Notes: generated from the letters alone by a model not told the origin. Positions 26,155 to 36,369 are shown, counted from the stretch's first letter. The stretch: DNA of 64,000 bases from UBA5287 sp041672395 (GCA_041672395.1 JBAYZS010000003.1:1-64000), one strand, 5' to 3'. Program-made: numbers and translations.

Positions 26155-28080
26155 ATGATGAGTAAAAAAATAATCATTCTAATTCTTTTGTCTTTCTCAA
26201 TTTTAAAAGTTAATGCTTATAGTGAGAAAAATCTATTGCAAAAAGCAGCTACAGCAGAACAGATCAAATCTGCCCTTATCCTTAATCAGAAATGGGTGCC
26301 GTACCCAAATTATAAAGACAGAAGTGGATGGGATAAATTGATGGGAAACTTCAAATCTGAATATATACAAAAAGGTGAACAGGCGCTCAATTATAATTGG
26401 ATTGTAATTAAAGCAACAGACTACCTTGATTATGAGCGCACAGGCACTCGTACAACCATGGAATCACCCTATGGAAAGAATATTCAAACCATAACAGATC
26501 TGTTATTAGCAGAATTAACCGAAGGGGAGGGCCGTTTTATAGATCAACTGATAAACGGAGTATTTTATACTTGTGAAATGACATCTTGGTCCATTGCGGC
26601 TCATCAGGTAAGACAAAGCAATGGTCGCTCATTACCTTTAAAAGATGAACATCTAATTGAATTGACATCAGGAGATGTTGGTAGTTTGTTTTCCTGGATT
26701 TATTTCTTTTTTCAGGATGAATTCGATAAAGTAAACCCGACTATCTCAAAACGATTGCGTCTTGAGTTGGAAGAAAGAATATTAGAACCATTTATGGGTA
26801 AGGATTTCTGGTGGATGGGGTTCAATTATCGCCCCGGAATAGTCATAAATAATTGGAATGTATGGTGTAATTTTAATGCGTTGCAATGTTTTTTATTATT
26901 GGAGAACGATAAAGATCGTTTGGCAGAAGCAGTTGCTAAATCAATGAGGTCTGTAGACCAGTTTATTAATTATTCAAAACAAGATGGTGCTTGTGAAGAA
27001 GGACCTTCTTATTGGGGACATGCAGCCGGTAAAATGTACGATTACTTGCAACTGCTTTATGATGGAACTGGTGGAAAAGTATCAATTTTTGATGTACCTA
27101 TGATAAAGAATATGGGGGAATATATTTCCAGAACATATGTAGGGAACGATTGGGTAGTCAATTTTGCAGATGCTTCTGCGAAGTTATCATTAGATGCTAA
27201 TTTTATTTTCAGATATGGAAAAGCTGTGCAAAGTAATGAGATGATAGGATTCGCAAATATGCTTTCTAAAAATCAGAAGGATGTCAGTGCTCCAAACTAT
27301 GGAAGGGATATTTTCAGATCATTTCAATCATTGTTATATTTTGAAGAGTTCTCACAGAATACTGCTGAATATACCACTCCTCAAAATACCTGGTATCCGG
27401 AAACGGAGTTTTGCTACATGAAAAATAACAAAGGGTTCTTTGTGGCATTAAAAGGTGGATTCAATAACGAGAGTCACAATCACAATGATGTTGGAACATT
27501 TTCACTTTACATGAATGAAGTTCCTGTGTTTATTGATGCCGGTGTTGGCACTTATACTCGCCAGACTTTCAGCAGTGAAAGATACAATATATGGACTATG
27601 CAAAGTCTTTATCATAATCTTCCGGAAATAAATGGGCATCAACAGAAGTTCGGGACCAACTATACAGCCAAAAACACAAAATATGATCCCAAAAACCAAA
27701 CTTTCTCTTTGGATATCTCCGGGGCATATCCTAAAGAGTCTGGAATCAATTATTGGAAAAGAAATTACATTCTAAAAGAAGACATACTTTTAATCAGAGA
27801 TGATTTCGATTTAGACAATTCCACTCAAAAGAATCGTATTTATTTTCTGACATGGGGAAAAGTAGATAACTCTATAGAAGGGATTGTAATTGTTAATGTT
27901 ATGGATCAGCAGGCTGAACTCAGGTATGACAAAAACAAATTTGTTGCTTCCATTGAAACAATAAAGTTAGATGATAAAAGATTATCTAATGTGTGGGGTG
28001 AAGAAATCAAGAGAATTATTCTTGAAGAGAAAACCCTAAGATCTAAAGCTAAATATGAATTCGCGATCATTAGAAAATAA
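26155..28080 (+). CDS. Heparinase II/III-like polysaccharide lyase
   Basis: A protein of 641 residues with a Sec signal peptide (FSILKVNAYSEK, cleavage near residue 22). The N-terminal (alpha/alpha) toroid has 'NWNVWCNFNALQCFLL' and 'CEEGPSYWGHAAGKMYDYLQ'. The C-terminal beta-sandwich has 'ESHNHNDVGTFSLYMNEVPV' and 'FIDAGVGTY', the Hepar_II_III signature with its metal-site histidines. It cuts a uronic-acid glycan by beta-elimination and so makes the unsaturated ends that kduI/kduD use. Families PL12, PL21 and PL33 share this build, and I cannot choose among them; PL33 (chondroitin, hyaluronan or gellan lyases) is a good guess. Confidence 0.82.
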   Translation: MMSKKIIILILLSFSILKVNAYSEKNLLQKAATAEQIKSALILNQKWVPYPNYKDRSGWDKLMGNFKSEYIQKGEQALNYNWIVIKATDYLDYERTGTRTTMESPYGKNIQTITDLLLAELTEGEGRFIDQLINGVFYTCEMTSWSIAAHQVRQSNGRSLPLKDEHLIELTSGDVGSLFSWIYFFFQDEFDKVNPTISKRLRLELEERILEPFMGKDFWWMGFNYRPGIVINNWNVWCNFNALQCFLLLENDKDRLAEAVAKSMRSVDQFINYSKQDGACEEGPSYWGHAAGKMYDYLQLLYDGTGGKVSIFDVPMIKNMGEYISRTYVGNDWVVNFADASAKLSLDANFIFRYGKAVQSNEMIGFANMLSKNQKDVSAPNYGRDIFRSFQSLLYFEEFSQNTAEYTTPQNTWYPETEFCYMKNNKGFFVALKGGFNNESHNHNDVGTFSLYMNEVPVFIDAGVGTYTRQTFSSERYNIWTMQSLYHNLPEINGHQQKFGTNYTAKNTKYDPKNQTFSLDISGAYPKESGINYWKRNYILKEDILLIRDDFDLDNSTQKNRIYFLTWGKVDNSIEGIVIVNVMDQQAELRYDKNKFVASIETIKLDDKRLSNVWGEEIKRIILEEKTLRSKAKYEFAIIRK

Positions 28081-28105
28081 CCTAAAACAATCTTATAATT
28101 AAAAC

Positions 28106-28972
28106 TTAAATAAGTACTTTCAACAAAGAGGGAATCTGACTAGGTTCATTGGCAACCGGAACGCCTACTGCTTCAAACGCAGCGATCTTTTCGGCGGCTG
28201 TCCCTGATCCGCTGGAGATGATAGCTCCCGCATGACCCATCTGCTTTCCTGGAGGCGCCTGCTGACCAGCAATGAATGCAACAACAGGTTTCGTTACGTG
28301 TTTTTTTATATATTCGGCAGCACGTTCTTCGGCATCACCACCTATCTCACCGATAAGCACGATGGAATCTGTTTCAGGATCGTTCTCAAACATTTCCAGT
28401 AGTTCCTGGTAATAAAGTCCTACAACCGGATCTCCGCCAACACCAATTGCTGTTGATTGTCCCATTCCGTTTTCGGTTAAGTTGTACACGACTTCATAGG
28501 TGAGAGTTCCACTGCGACTAATCACGCCGGTGCTTCCTTGTTTAAAGATCATTGTAGGCATAATCCCTACCAGACTCTTTTCGGGAGAGATCAGACCGGG
28601 ACAATTTGGACCTATAAGATTAGCCCCTTTATTTTTGATGAAATGGTATGCTTGTACTACGTCAAGTGTAGGAATACCTTCTGTAATACAGATTATAAGT
28701 TGAATGTCTGCGTCTGCTGCTTCCATCATAGCATCTTTAGCAAATGGTGCCGGAACAAAGATGATAGATGAGTTTGCACCTGTTTCTTTAACGGCCTCTT
28801 TTACCGAATTGAAAACTGGAATATCTTCGACAAATTCACCTGCTTTACCAGGTGATGTTCCACCAATCACATTAGTTCCGTATGTTTTCATTTTAGATGC
28901 ATGGAATCCACCGTCGCGACCTGTAATGCCTTGGACAATCAAACGTGTGTTTTTATCGATTAATATGCTCAT
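28106..28972 (-). CDS. sucD: Succinate-CoA ligase, alpha subunit
   Basis: A protein of 288 residues. CoA-binding Rossmann start '[20 protein letters not shown]', then '[20 protein letters not shown]' and the phosphorylated active-site His 247 in '[20 protein letters not shown]' (equivalent to His 246 in E. coli). With SucC it converts succinyl-CoA, ADP or GDP and phosphate to succinate, CoA and ATP or GTP. It begins 14 bases after sucC ends and converges with the lyase gene, only 25 bases away. Confidence 0.97.
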   Translation of the reverse strand: MSILIDKNTRLIVQGITGRDGGFHASKMKTYGTNVIGGTSPGKAGEFVEDIPVFNSVKEAVKETGANSSIIFVPAPFAKDAMMEAADADIQLIICITEGIPTLDVVQAYHFIKNKGANLIGPNCPGLISPEKSLVGIMPTMIFKQGSTGVISRSGTLTYEVVYNLTENGMGQSTAIGVGGDPVVGLYYQELLEMFENDPETDSIVLIGEIGGDAEERAAEYIKKHVTKPVVAFIAGQQAPPGKQMGHAGAIISSGSGTAAEKIAAFEAVGVPVANEPSQIPSLLKVLI

Positions 28973-28986
28973 AGCTTATTTGTTTT

Positions 28987-30132
28987 TCAGTCTTGATAAT
29001 TGTATGTCAGTTCAACAGCTTTTTTTGTTGCGTCACCCATGGTTTCAGCAACATGAAAATGAGACCCTTCCAGCAAAGCACGCCCCTCCTTTTCATTAGT
29101 CCCTGTGAGCCGAATCACAATTGGGATGTCGGTTTTTATCTGTTTAAATGCTTCAAGTAAACCGTGAGCAACATCGTCACACCGGGTAATGCCACCAAAT
29201 ATATTGATTAGCACTACTTGTACATTTTTATCGCTCAGCAAAAGTTTCATCGCTTCAATTACTTTTGTGGGATTGGAACTTCCGCCAATGTCGAGAAAAT
29301 TGGCAGGGTTACCACCGTAAAGTTTGATCATGTCCATTGTAGCCATAGCCAGTCCCGCACCATTGACCATGCAACCAATTTCTCCACCTAAATGTACATA
29401 ACTGAAACCTTTGCTTTTGGCATTTTGTTCTTTTTTCTCCTCTTCGGTAGGTTCATTGAGTGAGGCTATTTTAGGATGACGATAAAGAGCATTGTCATCG
29501 AATGTCATTTTTGCATCGATAGCCATGATGCTCCCTTCTTGTGTGAGTACCAATGGATTAATCTCCGCAAGTGAGGCATCTGTATCAATAAATAGTTTGT
29601 ACAGCTTTTGGAAAATTGAAGCTGCCTGACGTACTAAATTTACATCATCAAACAGTTTGAAAGCAGCCTCCCGTGCTAAATAATCAGGAACACCAATTGA
29701 AGGATCGATCACAAACTTGTGAATCTTCTCCGGAGAGATACGTGCGACTTCCTCAATTTCCATTCCACCTTCTTTGCTTAACATTAGAATGGTCGATTTT
29801 GAATTTCTGTCGATAATATAACTCGCGTAATACTCTTTTGAAATGTTTACCGCTTGTCCTATAAGGATTCGGTCCACTATGTAACCTTTGATGTTCATGC
29901 CCAGAATGTTAGATGCATGTTTGCGTAATTCGATTTCATCAATTGCCAGTTTTACTCCGCCGGCTTTTCCTCTTCCGCCGGAATACACTTGTGCTTTCAC
30001 AATTACTCTTTGTGAATCCAACTGTGAATAAGCTTTCACTGCATCATCAACTGATCGGCACAAAACGCTCTGATCTACAGGAATTCCGTAGTTTGCAAAC
30101 AACTCTTTTGCCTGATATTCATGAATTTTCAT
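28987..30132 (-). CDS. sucC: Succinate-CoA ligase, beta subunit
   Basis: A protein of 381 residues. ATP-grasp N-terminus 'MKIHEYQAKELFANYGIPVD' with 'KAQVYSGGRGKAGGVKLA', Mg-binding 'AEINPLVLT' and C-terminal 'FLDIGGSSNPTKVIEAMKLL' and 'INIFGGITRCDDVAHGL', which bind the partner subunit. Together with sucD it is a two-gene operon on the minus strand, divergent from the DUF2130 gene. It is housekeeping metabolism and unrelated to the loci on either side. Confidence 0.97.
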   Translation of the reverse strand: MKIHEYQAKELFANYGIPVDQSVLCRSVDDAVKAYSQLDSQRVIVKAQVYSGGRGKAGGVKLAIDEIELRKHASNILGMNIKGYIVDRILIGQAVNISKEYYASYIIDRNSKSTILMLSKEGGMEIEEVARISPEKIHKFVIDPSIGVPDYLAREAAFKLFDDVNLVRQAASIFQKLYKLFIDTDASLAEINPLVLTQEGSIMAIDAKMTFDDNALYRHPKIASLNEPTEEEKKEQNAKSKGFSYVHLGGEIGCMVNGAGLAMATMDMIKLYGGNPANFLDIGGSSNPTKVIEAMKLLLSDKNVQVVLINIFGGITRCDDVAHGLLEAFKQIKTDIPIVIRLTGTNEKEGRALLEGSHFHVAETMGDATKKAVELTYNYQD

Positions 30133-30274
30133 GGGCTATTTCTAAAAATATTATGATGATTAAGAAACTATGATTAAACTACCATACAATTAACCATATA
30201 ACAGAGAATTTGTTTTTTAAAATTGAAATAATTATAGAATAGATAAACAAAATAATTGGCAATTGATTATTTTG

Positions 30275-30282
30275 TATATTTG
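30275..30282 (+). promoter_or_regulatory. Promoter for the DUF2130-hut gene set
   Basis: TATATTTG (30275-30282) is a perfect -7 box, with a TTGG at 30256-30259 giving a spacing of 16 bases to the -33. The start codon of the DUF2130 gene lies 21 bases downstream. Because hutU follows the DUF2130 gene by only 18 bases, this promoter may serve the whole histidine-degradation operon. Confidence 0.6.
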
Positions 30283-30302
30283 TAGTTATAAGAATATAAA
30301 TT

Positions 30303-31529
30303 ATGAATAATACCAAAATATCTTGTCCGCAATGCGGATTTAACTTTGATGTTGAAGAAGCGCTGTCTAGCCAGGTTGAGGAGCGATTACGTGCTGAGCA
30401 ACAGAAGAGAATTGCTGAAATAGACAAGGCTTATAAAGCAAAATTATATGCGTTGGAGACAAAGGAGGCTGACTTGGAAAAGCAGATTGCTGAACGAACA
30501 AACAAAGAATTGGCTATTAAGGAGAAAGTGATGGCTGATAAGATAAATGCGAAATATCAGTCGGAATTGAATGATTTGAAGAAACAGGAGAGTGAAGCTC
30601 GCAAAGAGGTTGCGGAACTCAAGAACTCAAAAATTGAGAACGAAAAGCTTAAACGTCAGTTGACAGAGCAACGACAGAATATCGAATTGGAGTATGAACA
30701 AAAGTTGAGTAAGCAACTGAATGATAATCTTATCAGAATAAAACAACAGGAAACGGATAAGGCGGAGTTAAAAATCAAGGAATATGAAATTCAGCTGGAG
30801 CAACAAGCCAAACTGATTGACGAAATGAAACGTAAATCGGAGCAGGGCTCAATGCAGTTGCAGGGAGAAGTGCAAGAGCTGACTATTGAAGAGACTTTGA
30901 AATCGATGTTTCCTTACGATGATATTTCAGAAGTAGGAAAAGGTATTCGAGGAGCAGATGTGATTCAATCCGTCAGAAATAGAGTAGGAGTTGAGGTCGG
31001 TACCATTCTTTATGAAAGTAAGCGTACAAAAGCATTTAGCAACGAGTGGGTGAGTAAACTAAAGTCTGACGCTGTTTTGGTGAAAGCTAATATTTGCGTG
31101 ATTGTAACCGAAGCCATGCCGGATGATATAGAACGGATCGGTCAAAAAGAAGGAGTATGGATTTGTTCATATGCTGATTTTAAACCACTTATTATAGTTT
31201 TGAGAGATAGTTTACTGAAAATCAGCGAAGCATACACTTCTCAAACAAATAAAGGTGAGAAGATGCAGATGCTCTATGATTATCTGTTAAGTCAGGAGTT
31301 TGTTTTGCAGCTAAGCGCTATTGTTGAGGGTTTTACTGAATTGCAAAGCAGTTATGCACAAGAAAAAATGCAGATGGAACGAATCTGGAAGAAACGAGAA
31401 AAACAACTTGAAAAGGTATTGTTAAATACCAATCATTTTATTGGATCTATTCAAGGTATTGCAGGGAGCTCAATACCGGGACTTAATCAGATTGGAGCCG
31501 ATGACTCGATGTTGAAGTTAGACGAATAA
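30303..31529 (+). CDS. DUF2130 family protein
   Basis: A protein of 408 residues. The N-terminus has a zinc-ribbon-like start 'ISCPQCGFNFDVEEA', then a long charged coiled coil (about 25-185). A compact C-terminal domain has 'ESKRTKAFSNEWVSKLKSDA' and 'GVWICSYADFKPLIIVLRDS', the DUF2130 core, which is thought to be related to restriction-endonuclease-like folds ('VGTILYESKRTK' has the Glu-x-Lys pattern). Function unknown. It is cytoplasmic and stands first in the hut gene run, but nothing else ties it to histidine metabolism. Confidence 0.85.
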   Translation: MNNTKISCPQCGFNFDVEEALSSQVEERLRAEQQKRIAEIDKAYKAKLYALETKEADLEKQIAERTNKELAIKEKVMADKINAKYQSELNDLKKQESEARKEVAELKNSKIENEKLKRQLTEQRQNIELEYEQKLSKQLNDNLIRIKQQETDKAELKIKEYEIQLEQQAKLIDEMKRKSEQGSMQLQGEVQELTIEETLKSMFPYDDISEVGKGIRGADVIQSVRNRVGVEVGTILYESKRTKAFSNEWVSKLKSDAVLVKANICVIVTEAMPDDIERIGQKEGVWICSYADFKPLIIVLRDSLLKISEAYTSQTNKGEKMQMLYDYLLSQEFVLQLSAIVEGFTELQSSYAQEKMQMERIWKKREKQLEKVLLNTNHFIGSIQGIAGSSIPGLNQIGADDSMLKLDE

Positions 31530-31547
31530 ACTTCTTAAATAATAATT

Positions 31548-33530
31548 ATGAATAAGACCTTATTCAATCAATTACCACCTTTTCCTGAATTTCAGGAAGG
31601 TATTCGTCGTGCACCCGACAGAGGTTTTAGACTAACTCAGACTCAGACCGAAACGGCATTGAGAAACGCTTTGCGATACATTCCCAAAGAATTTCATAAA
31701 TCTTTGGCTCCTGAATTTTTGGATGAACTAAAAACCCGCGGAAGAATTTATGGCTATCGATTTCGCCCCAAAGGGGATTTGAAAGCTAAATCCATCAACG
31801 AATACAAAGGAAATTGTATTGAAGGAAAAGCATTTCAGGTGATGATAGATAATAATCTCTGTTTTGATGTTGCTTTATATCCATATGAGTTAGTTACTTA
31901 TGGCGAAACGGGACAAGTATGCCAGAATTGGATGCAATATCGATTGATAAAACTCTATCTGGAAGAGTTGACTCAGGAACAAACGCTGGTGCTGGAGAGC
32001 GGTCACCCGTTGGGATTATTCAAATCAAAACCGGAAGCGCCACGCGTCATCATAACCAATTCCATGATGGTGGGGATGTTTGATAATCAAAAAGACTGGG
32101 AAATAGCTGCACAAATGGGAGTAGCAAACTACGGTCAGATGACTGCAGGCGGATGGATGTATATTGGTCCCCAGGGAATTGTTCACGGCACTTTCAATAC
32201 ACTGCTTACTGCCGGACGCCAACGATTAGGCGTTCCAAAAGACGGTAATCTGGCAGGACATTTGTTTGTATCGTCGGGATTGGGTGGAATGAGCGGAGCA
32301 CAATCAAAAGCAGCCGACATAGCAGGTGCTGTTTCCATAATTGCGGAAGTTGACATTTCAAGAATTGAAACCCGTCACAAGCAAGGATGGGTGCATAAAA
32401 TAACAAACGATAATCATCAGGCATTCAATTGGGCACATGAAGCAATCACCAATAAAGAACCATTGTCCATTGCATTCCATGGGAATATTGTTGATTTACT
32501 GGAGTTTGCAGAAATAAATAATATTAACATTGAACTCTTGTCAGACCAAACTTCTTGTCACGAAGTTTATACTGGCGGTTATTGTCCTGTGGATATTTCA
32601 TTTGAAGAGCGCACACGATTATTAAGTGAGGATAGAGAAAAGTTTAAACAGCTTGTAGATCAGTCGCTTCATCGTCATTTTAACGTAATAAAGAAACTGA
32701 TTGCCAAAGGAACCTACTTTTTCGATTACGGGAATTCATTTATGAAAGCTATTTATGACTCAGGAGTGAAAGAAATATCAAAGAATGGAATTGATGAAAA
32801 AGAAGGTTTCATCTGGCCATCGTATGTTGAAGATATCATGGGACCAGAACTGTTCGATTATGGATATGGACCATTCCGATGGGTTTGTCTGAGTGGAAAT
32901 CATGATGATTTGATAAAAACAGATAAAGCTGCAATGAGTTGCATAGATCCTAATCGCAGAGCGCAAGACAGAGATAATTACCTTTGGATTCGCGATGCAG
33001 AAAAGAACAAATTGGTTGTAGGAACTCAAGCTAGAATACTCTATCAGGATGCACAAGGGCGACTGAGTATTGCATTGAAATTCAACCAAATGGTACGTGA
33101 TGGAGAAATCGGTCCGGTAATGCTTGGACGTGACCATCATGATGTTAGCGGAACAGATTCTCCATTCCGTGAGACAGCGAATATAAAAGATGGTAGTAAT
33201 GTGATGGCAGACATGGCAGTGCAATGTTTTGCCGGAAATTGCGCTCGTGGCATGAGCCTTGTTGCGCTTCATAATGGAGGTGGCGTTGGCATTGGAAAAG
33301 CAATCAATGGAGGTTTTGGAATGGTATGCGACGGTAGTGAGCGGGTGGATGAGATTCTTCGTCCTGCAATGATTTGGGATGTGATGAATGGTGTCGCCCG
33401 TCGTTCCTGGAGCCGTAACCCGAATGCAATGCAAACAGCTAAAGCTTTCAATGAATCTCATTCCAAAAACTATCATCTTACAATTCCAAATCTTGTTGAT
33501 GATGACATTCTTAGTAATATTCTTAATTAA
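31548..33530 (+). CDS. hutU: Urocanate hydratase
   Basis: A protein of 660 residues, the longer urocanase type of Bacteroidota. It has 'AAQMGVANYGQMTAGGWMYI' and 'HLFVSSGLGGMSGAQSKAAD' for NAD binding, and near the C-terminus 'ALHNGGGVGIGKAINGGFGM'. It adds water to urocanate to give 4-imidazolone-5-propionate, the second step of histidine breakdown. Its neighbours supply every other step to glutamate. It starts 18 bases after the DUF2130 gene. Confidence 0.96.
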   Translation: MNKTLFNQLPPFPEFQEGIRRAPDRGFRLTQTQTETALRNALRYIPKEFHKSLAPEFLDELKTRGRIYGYRFRPKGDLKAKSINEYKGNCIEGKAFQVMIDNNLCFDVALYPYELVTYGETGQVCQNWMQYRLIKLYLEELTQEQTLVLESGHPLGLFKSKPEAPRVIITNSMMVGMFDNQKDWEIAAQMGVANYGQMTAGGWMYIGPQGIVHGTFNTLLTAGRQRLGVPKDGNLAGHLFVSSGLGGMSGAQSKAADIAGAVSIIAEVDISRIETRHKQGWVHKITNDNHQAFNWAHEAITNKEPLSIAFHGNIVDLLEFAEINNINIELLSDQTSCHEVYTGGYCPVDISFEERTRLLSEDREKFKQLVDQSLHRHFNVIKKLIAKGTYFFDYGNSFMKAIYDSGVKEISKNGIDEKEGFIWPSYVEDIMGPELFDYGYGPFRWVCLSGNHDDLIKTDKAAMSCIDPNRRAQDRDNYLWIRDAEKNKLVVGTQARILYQDAQGRLSIALKFNQMVRDGEIGPVMLGRDHHDVSGTDSPFRETANIKDGSNVMADMAVQCFAGNCARGMSLVALHNGGGVGIGKAINGGFGMVCDGSERVDEILRPAMIWDVMNGVARRSWSRNPNAMQTAKAFNESHSKNYHLTIPNLVDDDILSNILN

Positions 33531-33550
33531 CCATTTAATACTTATAAGCT

Positions 33551-34447
33551 ATGAATAAAATAATGGAATGTGTACCTAATTTCAGTGAGGGACGCGACAA
33601 GCACAAGATCGAGAAGATAGTCGATTGTTTCAGAGGCAGGGATAACTTGAAACTGCTGGACTATAGTAACGACGAAGATCACAATCGCCTGGTCGTTACT
33701 GTTATAGGTGAGCCAGATGAATTGAAAGATGCTGTTGTTGAAGCCATCGAAAATGCAGTTAATCTGATTGATATGAATGTGCACAAAGGTCAGCATCCGC
33801 GTATGGGTGCAGTAGATGTTGTGCCTTTTATTCCCATCAAAAATATAACTATGGATGAGGCGATTGACTTTTCGAAAATAGTAGGACAAATCGCAACTGA
33901 GAAATTCAAGCTACCCGTGTATCTTTATGAAAAATCTGCATCGGCACCATATCGCGAAAACTTGGCTGTCATCAGAAAAGGTGAGTTTGAAGGGATGGAG
34001 GAAAAGATGAAACAACCCGAATGGCAACCTGATTTTGGTCCCGCCCAGCCGCATCCCACAGCAGGAGTTGTAGCCATCGGGGCGCGTATGCCATTGGTCG
34101 CCTATAACGTAAATCTTGGGACCAATAATCTTGAAATTGCTACAGCAATTGCCAAAAAAGTTCGTCATATTGGTGGAGGTTTACATTTTTGCAAAGCGAT
34201 GAGTGTAGCAATTGAACATCGCAATATTACCCAGGTGTCAATGAATCTGACCGATTTTACTCACACAGCCATTTATCGCGCCCATGAACTGGTGCGTATA
34301 GAAGCAAACCGTTATGGAGTTCCCATTGTGGGAGCTGAAATCGTGGGATTGGTTCCCATGGCCGCGCTCATAGACACAGCGGCTTATTATCTCGGATTGG
34401 AAAACTTTTCCATGCAGCAAGTGCTGGAAACGCGATTAATGGAATAA
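33551..34447 (+). CDS. ftcD: Glutamate formimidoyltransferase
   Basis: A protein of 298 residues that contains only the formiminotransferase half ('IMECVPNFSEGRDKHKIEKI', 'HKGQHPRMGAVDVVPFIPIK', 'VRHIGGGLHFCKAMSVAIEH'). In animals this is fused to a cyclodeaminase; here that half is the separate gene at 35714. It moves the formimino group of N-formiminoglutamate to tetrahydrofolate, giving glutamate. The operon thus recovers a one-carbon unit rather than formamide or formate, and no hutG is present. Confidence 0.95.
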   Translation: MNKIMECVPNFSEGRDKHKIEKIVDCFRGRDNLKLLDYSNDEDHNRLVVTVIGEPDELKDAVVEAIENAVNLIDMNVHKGQHPRMGAVDVVPFIPIKNITMDEAIDFSKIVGQIATEKFKLPVYLYEKSASAPYRENLAVIRKGEFEGMEEKMKQPEWQPDFGPAQPHPTAGVVAIGARMPLVAYNVNLGTNNLEIATAIAKKVRHIGGGLHFCKAMSVAIEHRNITQVSMNLTDFTHTAIYRAHELVRIEANRYGVPIVGAEIVGLVPMAALIDTAAYYLGLENFSMQQVLETRLME

Positions 34448-34465
34448 AAAACGGAAACATATATA

Positions 34466-35710
34466 ATGAATAACCTTATAATAAAGAACGCATCACAAGT
34501 TGTTACTTGTAGCGGGAACAAAGGAAAACACGGTAAGGAAATGTCTGATCTTCATGTGATAGATGACGGGACAGTAATCGTTACCGATGGAATTATCACG
34601 CAAGTACTTAAAGCTGGAGTAACCATACCCGTAAATGAAAATGATTACGAAGTGATTCATGCAGAGGGAAAAGCATTGCTTCCTGGGTTTGTTGATCCAC
34701 ATACTCATTTCATTTTTGGAGGCTATCGGGAGGAAGAATTCTCCTGGCGTATGCGCGGCGACAGTTACATGAGTATTATGGAACGGGGCGGAGGAATTGT
34801 AAATACAACCAAAGCTACACGAGATGCTGCCGAAAATGAACTTTATGAGTTGGGAAAACAGCGCCTTGATGCTATGATGAAGTTTGGAATAACTACGGTT
34901 GAAGGAAAAAGTGGTTATGGATTAGACAAGGAAACAGAACTCAAGCAGCTTCGTGTTATGAAGCAACTTAATCAGTCGCACCCAATGGATATAGTGTCAA
35001 CTTTTATGGGCGCCCATGCCGTTCCTGCAGAATGGAAAGGTAGAGAAGATGCATTCGTCAATTTTAATATCAATGAATTGTTCTCTGTTGTTGCGAAAGA
35101 AGAATTAGCTGAATGTGTGGATATATTTTGCGAAAAGAATGTGTTCACGATTGAACAGTCGCGACGATATTTGACTGCTGCCCGTAAATATGGATTCAAA
35201 TTGAAAATTCATGCTGACGAAATAGTTTCGTTTGGTGGAGCTGAACTAGCAGCTGAACTTAAGGTCTTGTCGGCCGATCATCTGCTTCAAGCCTCCGATG
35301 AGGGTATTCGTGCTATGGCTCAAAGTGGAGTCATAGCCACATTGTTACCTCTTACAGCTTTCTCTTTACGCGAAGATTATGCACGTGGACGCGAAATGAT
35401 TGACAATAATTGCGTTGTAGCATTGGCGACCGACTTAAATCCTGGTAGTTCTTTTACCTCATCGGTTCCTTTACTTTTTGCTTTGGCTTGTATTTATATG
35501 CATTTGTCAGTAGAAGAGTCTATTACGGCTTTTACAATTAACAGCGCTGCTGCGATTGATCGTGCCGATTGCATTGGAAGTATAGATGTTGGGAAACAGG
35601 GTGATTTGATATTACTGCAATTTCCATCATATAAATTTCTGCCTTATCATATAGGGATGAATCTCGTGGAAACGGTCATAAAGAAAGGAAACATAATTAT
35701 TAATAACTAA
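34466..35710 (+). CDS. hutI: Imidazolonepropionase
   Basis: A protein of 414 residues of the amidohydrolase superfamily. Metal ligands are seen in 'GFVDPHTHFIFGGYRE' (His 79, His 81), in 'LKIHADEIVSFGGAELAAEL' and in 'VALATDLNPGSS' (Asp). It opens 4-imidazolone-5-propionate to N-formiminoglutamate, the substrate of ftcD just upstream. The order of genes differs from that of the steps but all are on one strand with gaps below 20 bases. Confidence 0.96.
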   Translation: MNNLIIKNASQVVTCSGNKGKHGKEMSDLHVIDDGTVIVTDGIITQVLKAGVTIPVNENDYEVIHAEGKALLPGFVDPHTHFIFGGYREEEFSWRMRGDSYMSIMERGGGIVNTTKATRDAAENELYELGKQRLDAMMKFGITTVEGKSGYGLDKETELKQLRVMKQLNQSHPMDIVSTFMGAHAVPAEWKGREDAFVNFNINELFSVVAKEELAECVDIFCEKNVFTIEQSRRYLTAARKYGFKLKIHADEIVSFGGAELAAELKVLSADHLLQASDEGIRAMAQSGVIATLLPLTAFSLREDYARGREMIDNNCVVALATDLNPGSSFTSSVPLLFALACIYMHLSVEESITAFTINSAAAIDRADCIGSIDVGKQGDLILLQFPSYKFLPYHIGMNLVETVIKKGNIIINN

Positions 35711-35713
35711 GAT

Positions 35714-36340
35714 ATGAAACTACAAGATTTAACCATTAATGAATTCTTAGAAAAAACCGCAGGAAATGAGCCGGTACCAGGTGGAGGAAGTATTTCGGCA
35801 CTGAATGGAGCCATTGCATCAGCATTAACAGAAATGCTTGCCAACTTGACTATTGGAAAAAAGAAATATCAAGAGGTAGAAGAAAGTATGAAGAAAACCG
35901 CTCTGGAAATGGCTGTTAACCGAAGTCGCTTTATGAATGATGTTGATCGGGATGCTGATTCTTATAATCAAGTCATAGAGGCGTTTAAATTGCCAAAAGA
36001 TACTGATGAACAAAAAGCTAAGAGAGGGGATAAAATCCAGGATGCTACAAAAATGGCTGCACTTGTGCCTATGGAGGTTGCACAACGTGCTTTTTCCATC
36101 ATGGATTCAATTGCAAAAACAGTTTATAATGGTAACCGTAATGCTGTTACCGACGGTTGTATTGCTATGATGGCATGTCGTAATGCCGTTTTGGGCGCAT
36201 TGTTGAATGTTCGCATAAATCTTTCGGCAATTAACGATGGAGCTTTTGTCAAAGAACTATCTGATAAATGCAAAATACTTGAAAATGAAGCTGTTATCAA
36301 AGAACAAGAAGTGATAAAATGGGTTAACAATAACATTTAA
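35714..36340 (+). CDS. fchA: Formiminotetrahydrofolate cyclodeaminase
   Basis: A protein of 208 residues, all alpha-helical. 'PVPGGGSISALNGAIASALT' and 'MAALVPMEVAQRAF' are typical of the FTCD_C family. It releases ammonia from 5-formiminotetrahydrofolate to give 5,10-methenyl-tetrahydrofolate, completing the work of FtcD. It begins 3 bases after hutI. Confidence 0.94.
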   Translation: MKLQDLTINEFLEKTAGNEPVPGGGSISALNGAIASALTEMLANLTIGKKKYQEVEESMKKTALEMAVNRSRFMNDVDRDADSYNQVIEAFKLPKDTDEQKAKRGDKIQDATKMAALVPMEVAQRAFSIMDSIAKTVYNGNRNAVTDGCIAMMACRNAVLGALLNVRINLSAINDGAFVKELSDKCKILENEAVIKEQEVIKWVNNNI

Positions 36341-36369
36341 AAGAATACAAAATATTGAAAATCACTTAT

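Noticed and set aside
32778..33476. A 232-codon open frame antisense to hutU.
   Set aside because: It is the opposite strand of a well conserved urocanase and shows no domain, signal peptide or ribosome site.
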